A DNA stretch of 64,000 nt from the NCBI GenBank assembly GCA_033763935.1, contig JANRJO010000024.1, positions 4,228 to 68,227 of the forward strand, read 5' to 3'. The notes beneath the pieces are model-generated. The model was not told the DNA's origin. It saw only the letters and a list, made by a program, of their open reading frames with translations, and made no database searches. Position numbers and translations under genes: made by a program. The DNA is from DALYJJ01 sp033763935. Its GTDB lineage: Bacteria > Acidobacteriota > Terriglobia > Bryobacterales > Bryobacteraceae. Positions within the stretch are counted from its first letter, which is position 1, and each line of letters begins with the position of its first letter. This document shows positions 51,415-59,772 of this stretch, in pieces.

Positions 51415-51920
51415 TAGTGTTCGTTGCGGGCGTTGCGGCGGCTCATGGCGGCCTTCGCCTCATTCTCCATTTCGCGGGCGCGCTCGGACTCCCGTTTGTC
51501 GTGGAACTTCTTGCCTTTGGCGAGCGCCAGTTCGCATTTCAGCAGGCCATTCTTCAGGTAAACCTTGGTGGGAATGAGCGTGAGGCCCTTCTCACGCGTC
51601 TGGCCGAGCAGCTTGTCGATCTCACGGCGATGGAGGAGGAGCTTCCGCTTGTGGACCGGCTCGTGGTTATAGATGTTGCCGTGGCTGTAGTGGCTGATGT
51701 GGGCGTTCATTAGCCAAGCTTCATTGCCGACAATCTCGGCGTAGCTGTCCTTCAGCTGGACCTTGCCCGCGCGGGCCGCCTTCACCTCCGTGCCGCTCAG
51801 GACAAGGCCCGCCTCGAAGCGGTCTCCGAGGAAGTAGTTGTGTCCGGCGGAACGGTTATCGGCAACGATCTTGATGGCGGAGTCCTGCTGCTTCAACTTC
51901 CCCTCAACGCTAGTAAGCAC
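51414..51920 (-). CDS. smpB: SsrA-binding protein
   Basis: The protein has up to 168 residues from GTG 51920; a later start is possible because the first conserved block is IKIVADNRSAGHNYFLGDRF. SmpB motifs follow: EAGLVLSGTEVKAARAGKVQ, LKDSYAEIVGNEAWLMNAHI, HKRKLLLHRREIDKLLGQTR and the basic tail KGKKFHDKRESERAREMENE. SmpB binds tmRNA in trans-translation rescue of stalled ribosomes. No tmRNA gene was seen in the window. It is upstream of and coupled to pepA, an apt pair because tagged peptides feed proteolysis. Confidence 0.96.
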   Translation of the reverse strand: MLTSVEGKLKQQDSAIKIVADNRSAGHNYFLGDRFEAGLVLSGTEVKAARAGKVQLKDSYAEIVGNEAWLMNAHISHYSHGNIYNHEPVHKRKLLLHRREIDKLLGQTREKGLTLIPTKVYLKNGLLKCELALAKGKKFHDKRESERAREMENEAKAAMSRRNARNEH

Positions 51921-51996
51921 TCACTCGTCAAGCTGTTAGAGCGTTGGTGCGAGTCCTGCGGTTCGTTTTCTATCTTAGCACAGCGCTGCGACTAAG

Positions 51997-54384
51997 ATGA
52001 TTCTCATCAATCGTTTACGGTGGACGACGGGGGTTGCGGCGCTGATCCTGACGGTGTGGACGCCGGCCGAGGCGAGGACCAAGAAGGGCGAGAAGCTCGT
52101 CGAGGAAGGGCGCAAGCTGGAGGCGAAGAAGGACTGGGACGCGGCGCTCGAGAAGTACGACGCCGCGCTCATGACCGACCCCGCCGATCCGATGTACCAG
52201 ATCCTGACGCGCCGGGTTCGCTTCCAGGCGGCGCAGATGCACGTCGACCGCGGCCAGAAGTTACGGGAAGCGGGGCAGTTGAAAGAGGCGCTGGACGCGT
52301 TCATGAAGGCGTACGCCATCGACCCGGCCTCGGGCATCGCTGCACAGGAGGTCCGGCGCACGTCCCAGATGATCGAGCGCGAGAAGAAGAAGGCGGAGGG
52401 CGGCGCGGAGGGGACGCAGGAGGAAAGATCCCGGACGCCGGCGGAAGAGGCGCGGAGGGAGATGGAAAAGAACGCCGAGAGCCTGATGCCGCTACCGCAG
52501 TTGAAGCCCGTGACCGCGACGCTTCCGCCGCTGAAGATGAACAATCAGCCGGTGCGGGTACTCTTCGAGACCGTGGGCAAGTTGGCTGGGATCAGCGTGA
52601 TCTTCGATTCCGAGTACTCGGCGCAAGGACGCAATTTCAATATCGATCTTACGAGTACGACGCTTGAAGAGGCTCTGGATCAGGTCGCGACGCTGACCAA
52701 AAGCTACTGGAAGCCACTCTCGGCGAACGCGATTTTCGTAACGCAGGACAACCCGCAGAAGCGGCGCGACTATGAAGACAACGTCGTCAAGGTCTTCTAC
52801 CTGACGAACCTCACCAAGCCCCAGGATTTGCAGGAGTGGCTGACGGCCGTCCGCACCATTTCCGACATCCGCCGCATCTTCCCGGTGAACGCGCTGAACG
52901 CGATTGTGGTTAGAGGCACGCCGGACCAGGTGGCGCTGGCGGAGAAACTCATCGTGGATATGGACAAGCCGCGTGCGGAGGTGGTGGTGGATGTGGTGGT
53001 GATGGAGGCGTCGCGGTCTAAGTCGCGGAGCCTGGCGGCCACGATTGCCAACGGGTCGACCGCCGGGTTGAACATTCCCATCACGTTCGATCCCCGGAAC
53101 GCGGTCACGAGGTCCAGCAACGGGGACAACGCCGACAATGGCGACGACACCTCCTCCGGCACCATTCGCCTTGGCCAGATTACCCGGCTCAACGAAAACG
53201 ACTGGACCACGACCTTGCCCGGCGCGTTTATTCAGGCGCTGATGTCGGACCGGTCGACGCGCGTGCTGCAGAGCCCACAGGTCAGGGCGATCGACGGCGA
53301 AAAGGCACAGCTTCGCGTGGGTGACCGATACCCGTATGCGACGGGCAGTTTTCAGCCGGGTGTCGGCGTGGGCGGCGGCGGAGTTAGCCCGCTGGTGTCG
53401 ACGCAGTTCCAGTTTGCGGAAGTGGGCGTCAACCTCGATCTCTCGCCGCGAGTTCATGGGGCCGAGGAGGTGACCCTGCACGTGGAGATGGAAGTGTCGT
53501 CGGTGCGCGACACGATTAATGTGGGCGGGCTGTCACAGCCGGTCATCGGGCAGCGCCGGACGATCGTAGACATCCGGCTTCGCGACGGTGAGGCAACCAT
53601 CATCGGCGGCCTGTACAACACCCAGGACACGAAGGCCGTCAGCGGCGTTCCCGGATTGGGAAATATTCCCGTCATCCGGCGGTTGTTCTCGAGCGAAAGC
53701 GTGGACCGAAATCATAGCGAGTTGATGATCGCGCTGGTTCCGCACATTGTGCGCTCGCCGGACATCGGGCCGTCTAATACTCGTGCGATTGCGGCCGGCA
53801 ACGATCAGCAGGTGAAGCTGTTGTACGCGCCACGGGTGGCTCCCGCTCCGGCGGGGACGGCGGCTCCAGGGGCGCCGGCGCCGGCGACTCCGGCTGCTCC
53901 CGGGGCGGAAGCGCCGAAGCCAGCGGAGCCTCCGAAGACGGAAGCGCCGAAGGCCGAAGCGCCAAAGGCCGAGACGCGATTGCTCCTGGTTCCGTCGGCT
54001 GTCGAAACGCAGCTCGGCCGTCCGGTACAGGTATCCGTGCAAGCGGAGAACGTGAACAACATCTTCAGCGCGATGCTGCGAATGAAATTCGACCCGAAAC
54101 TGGTGCGGGTGACGGACGTGAAGGTCGGCGGCTTCCTGGGCGGTGACGGCCAGCGGGTGACCTTCTCCGAGAACACGTTGAACGACACCGGCGAGGCGAT
54201 CATTGCCCTGAACCGATTCCCGGGCGCGGGCGGCATCAGCGGCACCGGAACGATCCTGACGTTCACGCTGCAGCCGCAGGCGGCGGGCTCTGCGGTGGTA
54301 ACGTTCTCCGAGTTGACACTGCGCAACGCGCAGTTGCAGCCGATCACGGTCGCTACGCCCTCGATGACGGTGGCGATTAAGTAG
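51997..54384 (+). CDS. Secretin (GspD/PilQ-like) with N-terminal TPRs and C-terminal cohesin-like domain
   Basis: The protein has 795 residues. A signal-like N terminus (RWTTGVAALILTVWTPAEAR) is followed by TPR helices (about 28-125; KDWDAALEKYDAALMTDPAD). Secretin N domains come next (about 160-330; FETVGKLAGISVIFDSEYSA, then VNALNAIVVRGTPDQVALAE) and the secretin barrel (about 330-590; LQSPQVRAIDGEKAQLRVGD, TIIGGLYNTQDTKAVSGVPG, LGNIPVIRRLF). An Ala/Pro/Lys-rich linker (about 610-660) joins a cohesin-like beta-sandwich (about 665-795; LGRPVQVSVQAENVNNIFSA). It is the outer-membrane pore of a type II/IV-pilus-like system. Two pseudopilin genes follow directly. Confidence 0.88.
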   Translation: MILINRLRWTTGVAALILTVWTPAEARTKKGEKLVEEGRKLEAKKDWDAALEKYDAALMTDPADPMYQILTRRVRFQAAQMHVDRGQKLREAGQLKEALDAFMKAYAIDPASGIAAQEVRRTSQMIEREKKKAEGGAEGTQEERSRTPAEEARREMEKNAESLMPLPQLKPVTATLPPLKMNNQPVRVLFETVGKLAGISVIFDSEYSAQGRNFNIDLTSTTLEEALDQVATLTKSYWKPLSANAIFVTQDNPQKRRDYEDNVVKVFYLTNLTKPQDLQEWLTAVRTISDIRRIFPVNALNAIVVRGTPDQVALAEKLIVDMDKPRAEVVVDVVVMEASRSKSRSLAATIANGSTAGLNIPITFDPRNAVTRSSNGDNADNGDDTSSGTIRLGQITRLNENDWTTTLPGAFIQALMSDRSTRVLQSPQVRAIDGEKAQLRVGDRYPYATGSFQPGVGVGGGGVSPLVSTQFQFAEVGVNLDLSPRVHGAEEVTLHVEMEVSSVRDTINVGGLSQPVIGQRRTIVDIRLRDGEATIIGGLYNTQDTKAVSGVPGLGNIPVIRRLFSSESVDRNHSELMIALVPHIVRSPDIGPSNTRAIAAGNDQQVKLLYAPRVAPAPAGTAAPGAPAPATPAAPGAEAPKPAEPPKTEAPKAEAPKAETRLLLVPSAVETQLGRPVQVSVQAENVNNIFSAMLRMKFDPKLVRVTDVKVGGFLGGDGQRVTFSENTLNDTGEAIIALNRFPGAGGISGTGTILTFTLQPQAAGSAVVTFSELTLRNAQLQPITVATPSMTVAIK

Positions 54385-54393
54385 GAGGCGTCG

Positions 54394-54858
54394 GTGCGAA
54401 GGAGACGGCAACGGGGCTTGACGCTGGTGGAACTGATCGTGGCCTTCACGATCATGATGATGCTCAGCGCCATGGCTGTTCCGTTGGCCCGTTACAAGGT
54501 GCGGCGCGACAAGGAACGGGACCTGCGGCGGGCTCTGTATGAGATGCGCACCGCCATCGACAAGTACAAGGACATGGCGGATTCGGGGCAGTTGGGCCAA
54601 GTGAAGATGGGGACGGAGGGATATCCGGAAAGCCTCGAGATTCTGGCGGAAGGTGTGAAGCTGCCCACGGCGGACGGCAAGAAGATCAAGTTCCTGCGAC
54701 GGATTCCGAAGGACCCGTTTACGAACTCAACCGACTGGGGGAAGCGGAACATGAAGGACGATCCGAAGTCTCTCAGTTGGGGGGGCGAGCACGTGTTTGA
54801 CGTCTACAGTAAGACGATGGAAAGGGCGCCGGATGGCACTCCATATTCCGAGTGGTAG
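54394..54858 (+). CDS. Type II secretion/type IV pilin-like pseudopilin
   Basis: The protein has 154 residues from GTG 54394, with TAGGAGG overlapping the secretin stop five bases upstream. A prepilin leader RRRQRG is followed by the conserved N-terminal helix LTLVELIVAFTIMMMLSAMA and then a GspG-like body (LRRALYEMRTAIDKYKDMAD; FLRRIPKDPFTNSTDWGK). Glu at +5 of the mature pilin is present. The C terminus ends GTPYSEW. The gene overlaps the next pseudopilin start. It needs a prepilin peptidase encoded elsewhere. Confidence 0.9.
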   Translation: MRRRRQRGLTLVELIVAFTIMMMLSAMAVPLARYKVRRDKERDLRRALYEMRTAIDKYKDMADSGQLGQVKMGTEGYPESLEILAEGVKLPTADGKKIKFLRRIPKDPFTNSTDWGKRNMKDDPKSLSWGGEHVFDVYSKTMERAPDGTPYSEW

Positions 54859-55240
54859 ACGGCGCGGGTTCACGCTCATCGAGTTGATGATCGTGATGGC
54901 CATCGTCACGATTCTGGTGGCGATCGCTGCACCGATGTACCAGCGGTCCATCGTGCGGGCGAAGGAGAGCGTGCTGAAGAGCAACCTGTTCGTGCTGCGG
55001 CAGGTGATCGACGAGTACACCTTCGACAAGCAGAAAGCGCCGCAGAGCCTGCAGGACCTGGTCTCAGCGGGCTACCTGCGGCAGATCCCGGTGGATCCGA
55101 TGACCGGGAACGCCGATTCCTGGAAGATCGTCATGGAGGACTCGCTGACCAGCGTCAATCAGACGGAGCCGGGGATCTTCGACGTTCGCAGCGGGTCGGA
55201 CAAGACGAGTTCCGAGGGGACGCCATACTCGGAGTGGTGA
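54833..55240 (+). CDS. Second GspG-like pseudopilin
   Basis: The protein has 135 residues from ATG 54833, inside the end of the previous gene; AAGGG lies seven bases upstream, and an earlier in-frame GTG/ATG at 54797 is less likely. The prepilin leader MALHIPSGRRRG precedes FTLIELMIVMAIVTILVAIA with Glu5. The body (LQDLVSAGYLRQIPVDPMTG) matches GspG. It also ends GTPYSEW, like its neighbour, so the two are paralogues. Its stop is seven bases from the convergent apnO-like stop. Confidence 0.9.
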   Translation: MALHIPSGRRRGFTLIELMIVMAIVTILVAIAAPMYQRSIVRAKESVLKSNLFVLRQVIDEYTFDKQKAPQSLQDLVSAGYLRQIPVDPMTGNADSWKIVMEDSLTSVNQTEPGIFDVRSGSDKTSSEGTPYSEW

Positions 55241-55247
55241 CGGGACT

Positions 55248-56105
55248 CTACCCCACCTGGGCTGGCTCGCGCTCCGGGTGCAGCATATAGCGGATAGCCT
55301 CTTCGAGCACGTCGCGGTCGAAGGCGCGCTTCCACTTGGGATCGACAAAGTAGTTCTTGCCCCATTCGATGGCCAGCTGGGCGGCGTCCGAAAACGGCGA
55401 CTTTTCGGCGCCGAAGGCGATGGCGAGCGCGATTTGCGCGTGGCCGGCCATGAAAGCCTCGGCGGCTTCGCGCGGGACGCCCTTGGCGATGGCGAGATCG
55501 AGCGATTCCTTCATGAGGATGGCTGCGGTGGCGACGACGATCTCCGACATGGCGGGCTCGAGCAGCGCGAACTGCTCGGGAGTGACGCGGTGGGCGTCCT
55601 TGACGGGCGCGAAGATGGCGCGGCAGAGTTCGGTACCCTCGGCGAAATGCTGTTCGGAGCCTTCGATCAGCGAGACGAGGATGTCCTGGACCGCAACACC
55701 TCCGAAGTAATCGGCGCGGGCCGCGGGGGTGGCCTGCTCCGTGAAGAACGGCGGATGGCAGGGATGGGTGATCATCTGCGTGATGCCGTCACGATGCGGC
55801 AGTTCGCCGATGTAGGCGGCGGCGGCGTCGAGCATGATGAGTGTTCCGCCGACCTTCATCTGCGGGACAAGTTCCTGGGCGATGCGGCCGATCAGGGCGT
55901 CCGGGACGGCCATCACCACGAAATCCGCGACGGACAGACCTTCGGCGAGCGGCGTTACTTTCAGGCCCTTCTCTTCGAGCGCCCGCGCCCGGCCGGGATC
56001 TTTCTCGCAAAGCAAGACCCGGTACTCGGAACGGCCGGCCAGCTTCTCCGCGGCACGCGCGCCCATCTTGCCACCGGCGCCTGCGATCACCACAATTCGG
56101 TCCAT
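55248..56105 (-). CDS. PGDH_C-type dehydrogenase, candidate D-apionate oxidoisomerase
   Basis: The protein has 285 residues. The N-terminal NAD-binding Rossmann motif is VVIAGAGGKMGARAAEKLAG, then DFVVMAVPDALIGRIAQELV. The C-terminal part is typical of the phosphogluconate-dehydrogenase C-terminal family (GITQMITHPCHPPFFTEQAT; LLEPAMSEIVVATAAILMKE; IEWGKNYFVDPKWKRAFDRD). That family contains D-apionate oxidoisomerase (ApnO), which moves a hydroxymethyl group to give 3-oxo-isoapionate. I call it ApnO-like because of the neighbouring apionolactonase-like gene; without that context only an NAD-dependent sugar-acid dehydrogenase could be claimed. It is the last gene of the operon. Confidence 0.72.
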   Translation of the reverse strand: MDRIVVIAGAGGKMGARAAEKLAGRSEYRVLLCEKDPGRARALEEKGLKVTPLAEGLSVADFVVMAVPDALIGRIAQELVPQMKVGGTLIMLDAAAAYIGELPHRDGITQMITHPCHPPFFTEQATPAARADYFGGVAVQDILVSLIEGSEQHFAEGTELCRAIFAPVKDAHRVTPEQFALLEPAMSEIVVATAAILMKESLDLAIAKGVPREAAEAFMAGHAQIALAIAFGAEKSPFSDAAQLAIEWGKNYFVDPKWKRAFDRDVLEEAIRYMLHPEREPAQVG

Positions 56106-56121
56106 GAGAACGGTCTCTCCT

Positions 56122-56934
56122 TCAATCCGCTATGAGGGTCCGTAGGTATTGTACGCTCTCCACCGCCCAACGCTGTTCGAGGGCGACGGTCTCTTCGAGC
56201 GCGGGCTGCTCCGGCACCCAGAGTTCCAGGATGGCGCTTTGGCAGCGGTGGTGCGGTTCGAGCAAGGCGAGGAGCCACGGCACGTCGAGTTGCCCACGAC
56301 CGGCGGGAGTTCCATCCAAGAGGAAGCCCATCATGTGCCACGCGCGGCGGATGCTGAAGTCTTTGACGTGCAGGCAGTAGGTCCAGGGGGAAAGCTGCTC
56401 GGCGACTTCGCGGGTCCCCTCCGGGATGGCTACGGAGTTCACGGTATCGAGCGTGATGCCGACGAATGGACTCGCCAGCTCGTCGAGCGCCCGGCGCAGT
56501 TCGCGGGCCCGCATGCGGCTGTTTTCCATGGCCAGGCGTACCTGCGCCTGCTCGAGCTCGGGCAAGAGGGGACGGAGCGCCTGGACGACCTCGCCCGCCG
56601 ACGGCACTGAGCCGTCAGGATGCTCGGGGACGGTGCGCAGCAGGTTGGCTCCTACGCGTTGAGCGAGTGAGATCTGCGACTGTAGATCGGCGCGGACGAG
56701 ACCCCGTGTGCCGACTTCCAGGCTGATGCCCCGCTCTTGCGCCCTTTTGACGACGCAATCCAATTCGGCCGGCGAAACAGACGCAAGGGAGAGGTTCGGT
56801 CCGTACTGTACCACGCGAACGTCGAGTTCGATGGCCTTCTCGAGTAAACCCAGGGCGCTCAGCGGCGCCCGCGGCGCAGCGCCAGGGAAGCCGATGGACC
56901 ACATGTATGCGTAGGTGCCGATGCCCAGCCGCAT
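56122..56934 (-). CDS. Sugar phosphate isomerase/epimerase-type TIM-barrel enzyme
   Basis: The protein has 270 residues from the ATG giving MRLGIGTYAYMWSIGFPG. The AP-endonuclease-2/xylose-isomerase-like fold is shown by VVQYGPNLSLASVSPAELDC, LAMENSRMRARELRRALDEL, VGITLDTVNSVAIPEGTREV and YCLHVKDFSIRRAWHMMGF, with the Glu, Asp, His and Glu metal positions of that fold. In an apiose operon the missing step is decarboxylation of 3-oxo-isoapionate (OiaC); I recall OiaC as a protein of this fold but could not confirm it. It could otherwise be an isomerase. Confidence 0.75.
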   Translation of the reverse strand: MRLGIGTYAYMWSIGFPGAAPRAPLSALGLLEKAIELDVRVVQYGPNLSLASVSPAELDCVVKRAQERGISLEVGTRGLVRADLQSQISLAQRVGANLLRTVPEHPDGSVPSAGEVVQALRPLLPELEQAQVRLAMENSRMRARELRRALDELASPFVGITLDTVNSVAIPEGTREVAEQLSPWTYCLHVKDFSIRRAWHMMGFLLDGTPAGRGQLDVPWLLALLEPHHRCQSAILELWVPEQPALEETVALEQRWAVESVQYLRTLIAD

Positions 56935-56938
56935 GGCG

Positions 56939-57955
56939 TCAGCCCTGGCCACCGGCGCCAATCACGGTGATGGCGACGATCAGCAGCCCGATGCCCGCCA
57001 GCGAATAGGTCCACGCCTTCTTCGGGGCGCCGGCCCACTCGCCGGTAATCGCGCCCAGCGTATTGGACGTAATCAGGGCCATCGACATGAACAACGGCCA
57101 GCCGACGATGCCTCCCAGCGAACCCAAGGCCGTGCCGCCGACGCCATACACCATGAAGCTGCCGAAACAGATGAGGCCCATGAGGCTGCCCCAGATCCAG
57201 TAGGAGGCGGGAGCGAGGCCGAATAGCTTCCAGCGGTTGTTCTTTGTCAGCAGATAGGCAGCGTAGCCCGCGTTCATCAGGCACCCGGCGGTAAGCGTGA
57301 GACACCAGATAGCGTTTCCGGCGCCGTTGACGCCCGCGCCCGCCGCCGCGGCGCGGTCCTGCAGTTCCTTGCCGAAGACGAAGGCGAAGTTGAGCATGGG
57401 CGAGAAGAGCCCGGCGAGGATGCAGATAATGAGGCCCACACCGAAGCCCTCGGCTTTCGACTTCGGCCCGCCGGCGGCGTTCTCGCGGATCTTGGCGGCC
57501 GCGCCGCACAGGACGATGCCGCCGAGCACGATGGCCGTTCCGATGGCCAGGGCGATTCCCTGGCGCGTGGCTAGACGCTCGGGGTACAAAACAGCCAGGG
57601 GAACAAATGTTCCGATGGGCGCGATGAGCCCGAGGATCAGTCCATAGCCGACGGCGAGGCCGAGGCGTGCGACTCCGAGCCCGAAGAGCACCGATCCGAT
57701 GCCCCAGCCCATGCCGAACAGGATGACCTTCCAGATGGCGTCGGCGGAGGCGCCGCCGAGGACCGCGGGCAGGTCGGGAACGGCGAAGAACGCCGCGATC
57801 CAGGGAATGACCAGCAGGCCGCTGATGGAGTACACGAACCACGAGTTTTCCCACTCCCACTTGGGCATGCGCTTCATGGGAGCGACGAAGCTTCCGTTCA
57901 GGATGCCGCCGATGAGGACGCCGGCGATGCCGGTGGTGAGGTCAGGGGTGGTCAT
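56939..57955 (-). CDS. RhaT-family sugar permease (L-rhamnose/H+ symporter-like)
   Basis: The protein has 338 residues with ten predicted helices. The start GIAGVLIGGILNGSFVAPMK followed by RMPKWEWENSWFVYS is the RhaT N-terminal signature, and VARLGLAVGYGLILGLIAPI and KNNRWKLFGLAPASYWIWGS follow. Members move sugars across the inner membrane with protons. It lies between the TIM-barrel and apionolactonase-like genes and its start overlaps the latter's stop, so it probably imports the sugar that the operon breaks down, here inferred to be D-apiose or an apionate. Confidence 0.85.
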   Translation of the reverse strand: MTTPDLTTGIAGVLIGGILNGSFVAPMKRMPKWEWENSWFVYSISGLLVIPWIAAFFAVPDLPAVLGGASADAIWKVILFGMGWGIGSVLFGLGVARLGLAVGYGLILGLIAPIGTFVPLAVLYPERLATRQGIALAIGTAIVLGGIVLCGAAAKIRENAAGGPKSKAEGFGVGLIICILAGLFSPMLNFAFVFGKELQDRAAAAGAGVNGAGNAIWCLTLTAGCLMNAGYAAYLLTKNNRWKLFGLAPASYWIWGSLMGLICFGSFMVYGVGGTALGSLGGIVGWPLFMSMALITSNTLGAITGEWAGAPKKAWTYSLAGIGLLIVAITVIGAGGQG

Positions 57956-59772
57956 AGGGTCCAGTCCAGTCGCGCCAGGGCGAAGGGGCGCAGTTCGAGT
58001 TTGGTGTCGCGGAGAGGTGCGCCGCCTTCGGCGCGGAAGGATTCCGGTTCGCGCATCGCACGCTCCGCGTTCGAGTCGTTCAAGTGCTTCACCAGCATGG
58101 ACGGCGCGGTGGACGGCAGACGCACGACACGTGCCTGAGGGGTGAAATTGGCGACGATCATGCGCCGGAGTTTGCCGCTGGCGATGAGGAGCGCGTCGGC
58201 CAGTAGAGGCTGATCCGATGTGATGGGGATGACGCCGCCGCCCTTGAACTCGGCGATGGCGGCGAGCACATGGAAGAGCGGGAAGACGCCCCCGGGAATC
58301 GAAGGGAACTTACCGGGCAGCGGGGCGCCTTCGGCGGTCTCCATCACGCCGCGCCAGCCCGTCGTTTCGTAGTAGGTGACGGCACCGGCGCCGCCGAGCG
58401 CGAGGTACTTCAGGCTGAGCGCCGTCCAGGCGGCCGCGTAGAGGGACATCTGGCGGGGATCGACAGCGGAGGGCAGCTCGTTCGGGTCCTGCTTCACATC
58501 ACCCGTGGCGACCGGGTTGAAGCGGGCCTTGAGAGTCACCGGTGAGACGGCGAGGACCTTCCCGGCAAAGTAGCGGCGCCCGCTCTCGATGGCCTGCTGC
58601 TGCGCGGCGAGGTTCTCAGTGAGCGAAACGAGGTCAAAGGCGTGGACCTGCGGGTTGATGGAGAAGGTAGCGCCGTCGATTGCGTCGAGAGGTGGACGAT
58701 TCCGATTCAACTCGGCGAAGTTGGCGTCGGTGCCCCCGAAGACGGGACACGCCAGGCGCTTCTTCGCGGCGGCGAGAAGGGCCGGATCGAACACGAGGGC
58801 CCGCGCGAGCGAGCGGCCGGCAAAAGCGTCGATATCGTCTGCCTTCTTGATGACTGCTTCGAACGGCAGTGCGAGCGCCGCCGCTGCTTCGATCTGCGAG
58901 GCCTCGGCACGTACGTGCGCGACGTGGAGTAAGCCAAGTCGCTTGCGCTCCGTCTCGCTCGCGGGGCGGCCGTGGGAAGGCGCACCGATACCAAGGGCCG
59001 GGAGTGCGGCGGGCGAGCCTTTGGGAAGGGAGAGCGTCACATACGAAGGGCGGGGGGCGGCGGGAGACTTGGGCGCGCCCGTGACGGTGAGCGTGAACGA
59101 CTGGCGCACGGCCTCGCCCTCTTTCACCTCCACGGGGAACGGCAGCGACAGGGGCGTGCAGTAGGTCTTGAAACTGGCGTCGGTCCAGTTGCGATGGTCT
59201 TCCATCTCGAAGGTGTCGCCTTCGAGGCGAACCTCGGCGAAGACGCCAGGCTGCACCGTGTGACGGATGGCCCTGATGTTGAGGAAGGGCTGGTGCGGGG
59301 AGACATCGGCGGGAAAGACGCCGTCAGTCACCTTGCCGTCCATGTGCTCGACGCGGCACGGCTGGCCGGCGCAGCCTTCGAGAGGATGATGGACGCAGAG
59401 GCCGATGCGGTTGCGCAGGAACGTGCTGTGCGCCTTGCCGTCGAGCTGAAACCCGATGCGGCCGGGTTCTCCGATGATGGCGACCGTCCAGCGAAAATCG
59501 ATCCCCGGCGCACGCTGCGCGGCAAGATAGGAGACGGCGAAACCGTCCTTTCCACGTTGGACCTTGAGCTCGGAGATCTCGCAGGGAATGGTACCCCAGT
59601 TGCGGTCGCGGACGGCGAAGTAGACCCGCCGCACGATCTCTCGCTGACCGAGGCGGATGAAGCGGAGATCGCCGCGATCGAAGACCAGATCGAGGGGGCC
59701 GGCGCTGAGTTCGACGGGCTCGACCAGGGGTTCGTTGACGCCGTATTGGAGGACGCGGGGCGACAGGCTCAT
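57952..59772 (-). CDS. apnL: D-apionolactonase-like protein (ApnL family)
   Basis: The protein has 606 residues without a signal peptide. The N-terminal sandwich (GPLDLVFDRGDLRFIRLGQR, then VYFAVRDRNWGTIPCEISEL) and a central TIM-barrel-like part (AFAGRSLARALVFDPALLAA; FGGTDANFAELNRNRPPLDA) match my memory of ApnL, the lactonase that opens D-apiono-1,4-lactone. NWGTIP, FGGTDANFAELNRN and the C-terminal VANFTPQARVVRLP are the most telling parts. Because the identification rests on recalled family features plus the neighbours, the gene name is provisional; an alternative is an uncharacterised glycosidase-like protein. The stop overlaps rhaT and its start overlaps the dehydrogenase stop. Confidence 0.65.
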   Translation of the reverse strand: MSLSPRVLQYGVNEPLVEPVELSAGPLDLVFDRGDLRFIRLGQREIVRRVYFAVRDRNWGTIPCEISELKVQRGKDGFAVSYLAAQRAPGIDFRWTVAIIGEPGRIGFQLDGKAHSTFLRNRIGLCVHHPLEGCAGQPCRVEHMDGKVTDGVFPADVSPHQPFLNIRAIRHTVQPGVFAEVRLEGDTFEMEDHRNWTDASFKTYCTPLSLPFPVEVKEGEAVRQSFTLTVTGAPKSPAAPRPSYVTLSLPKGSPAALPALGIGAPSHGRPASETERKRLGLLHVAHVRAEASQIEAAAALALPFEAVIKKADDIDAFAGRSLARALVFDPALLAAAKKRLACPVFGGTDANFAELNRNRPPLDAIDGATFSINPQVHAFDLVSLTENLAAQQQAIESGRRYFAGKVLAVSPVTLKARFNPVATGDVKQDPNELPSAVDPRQMSLYAAAWTALSLKYLALGGAGAVTYYETTGWRGVMETAEGAPLPGKFPSIPGGVFPLFHVLAAIAEFKGGGVIPITSDQPLLADALLIASGKLRRMIVANFTPQARVVRLPSTAPSMLVKHLNDSNAERAMREPESFRAEGGAPLRDTKLELRPFALARLDWTL

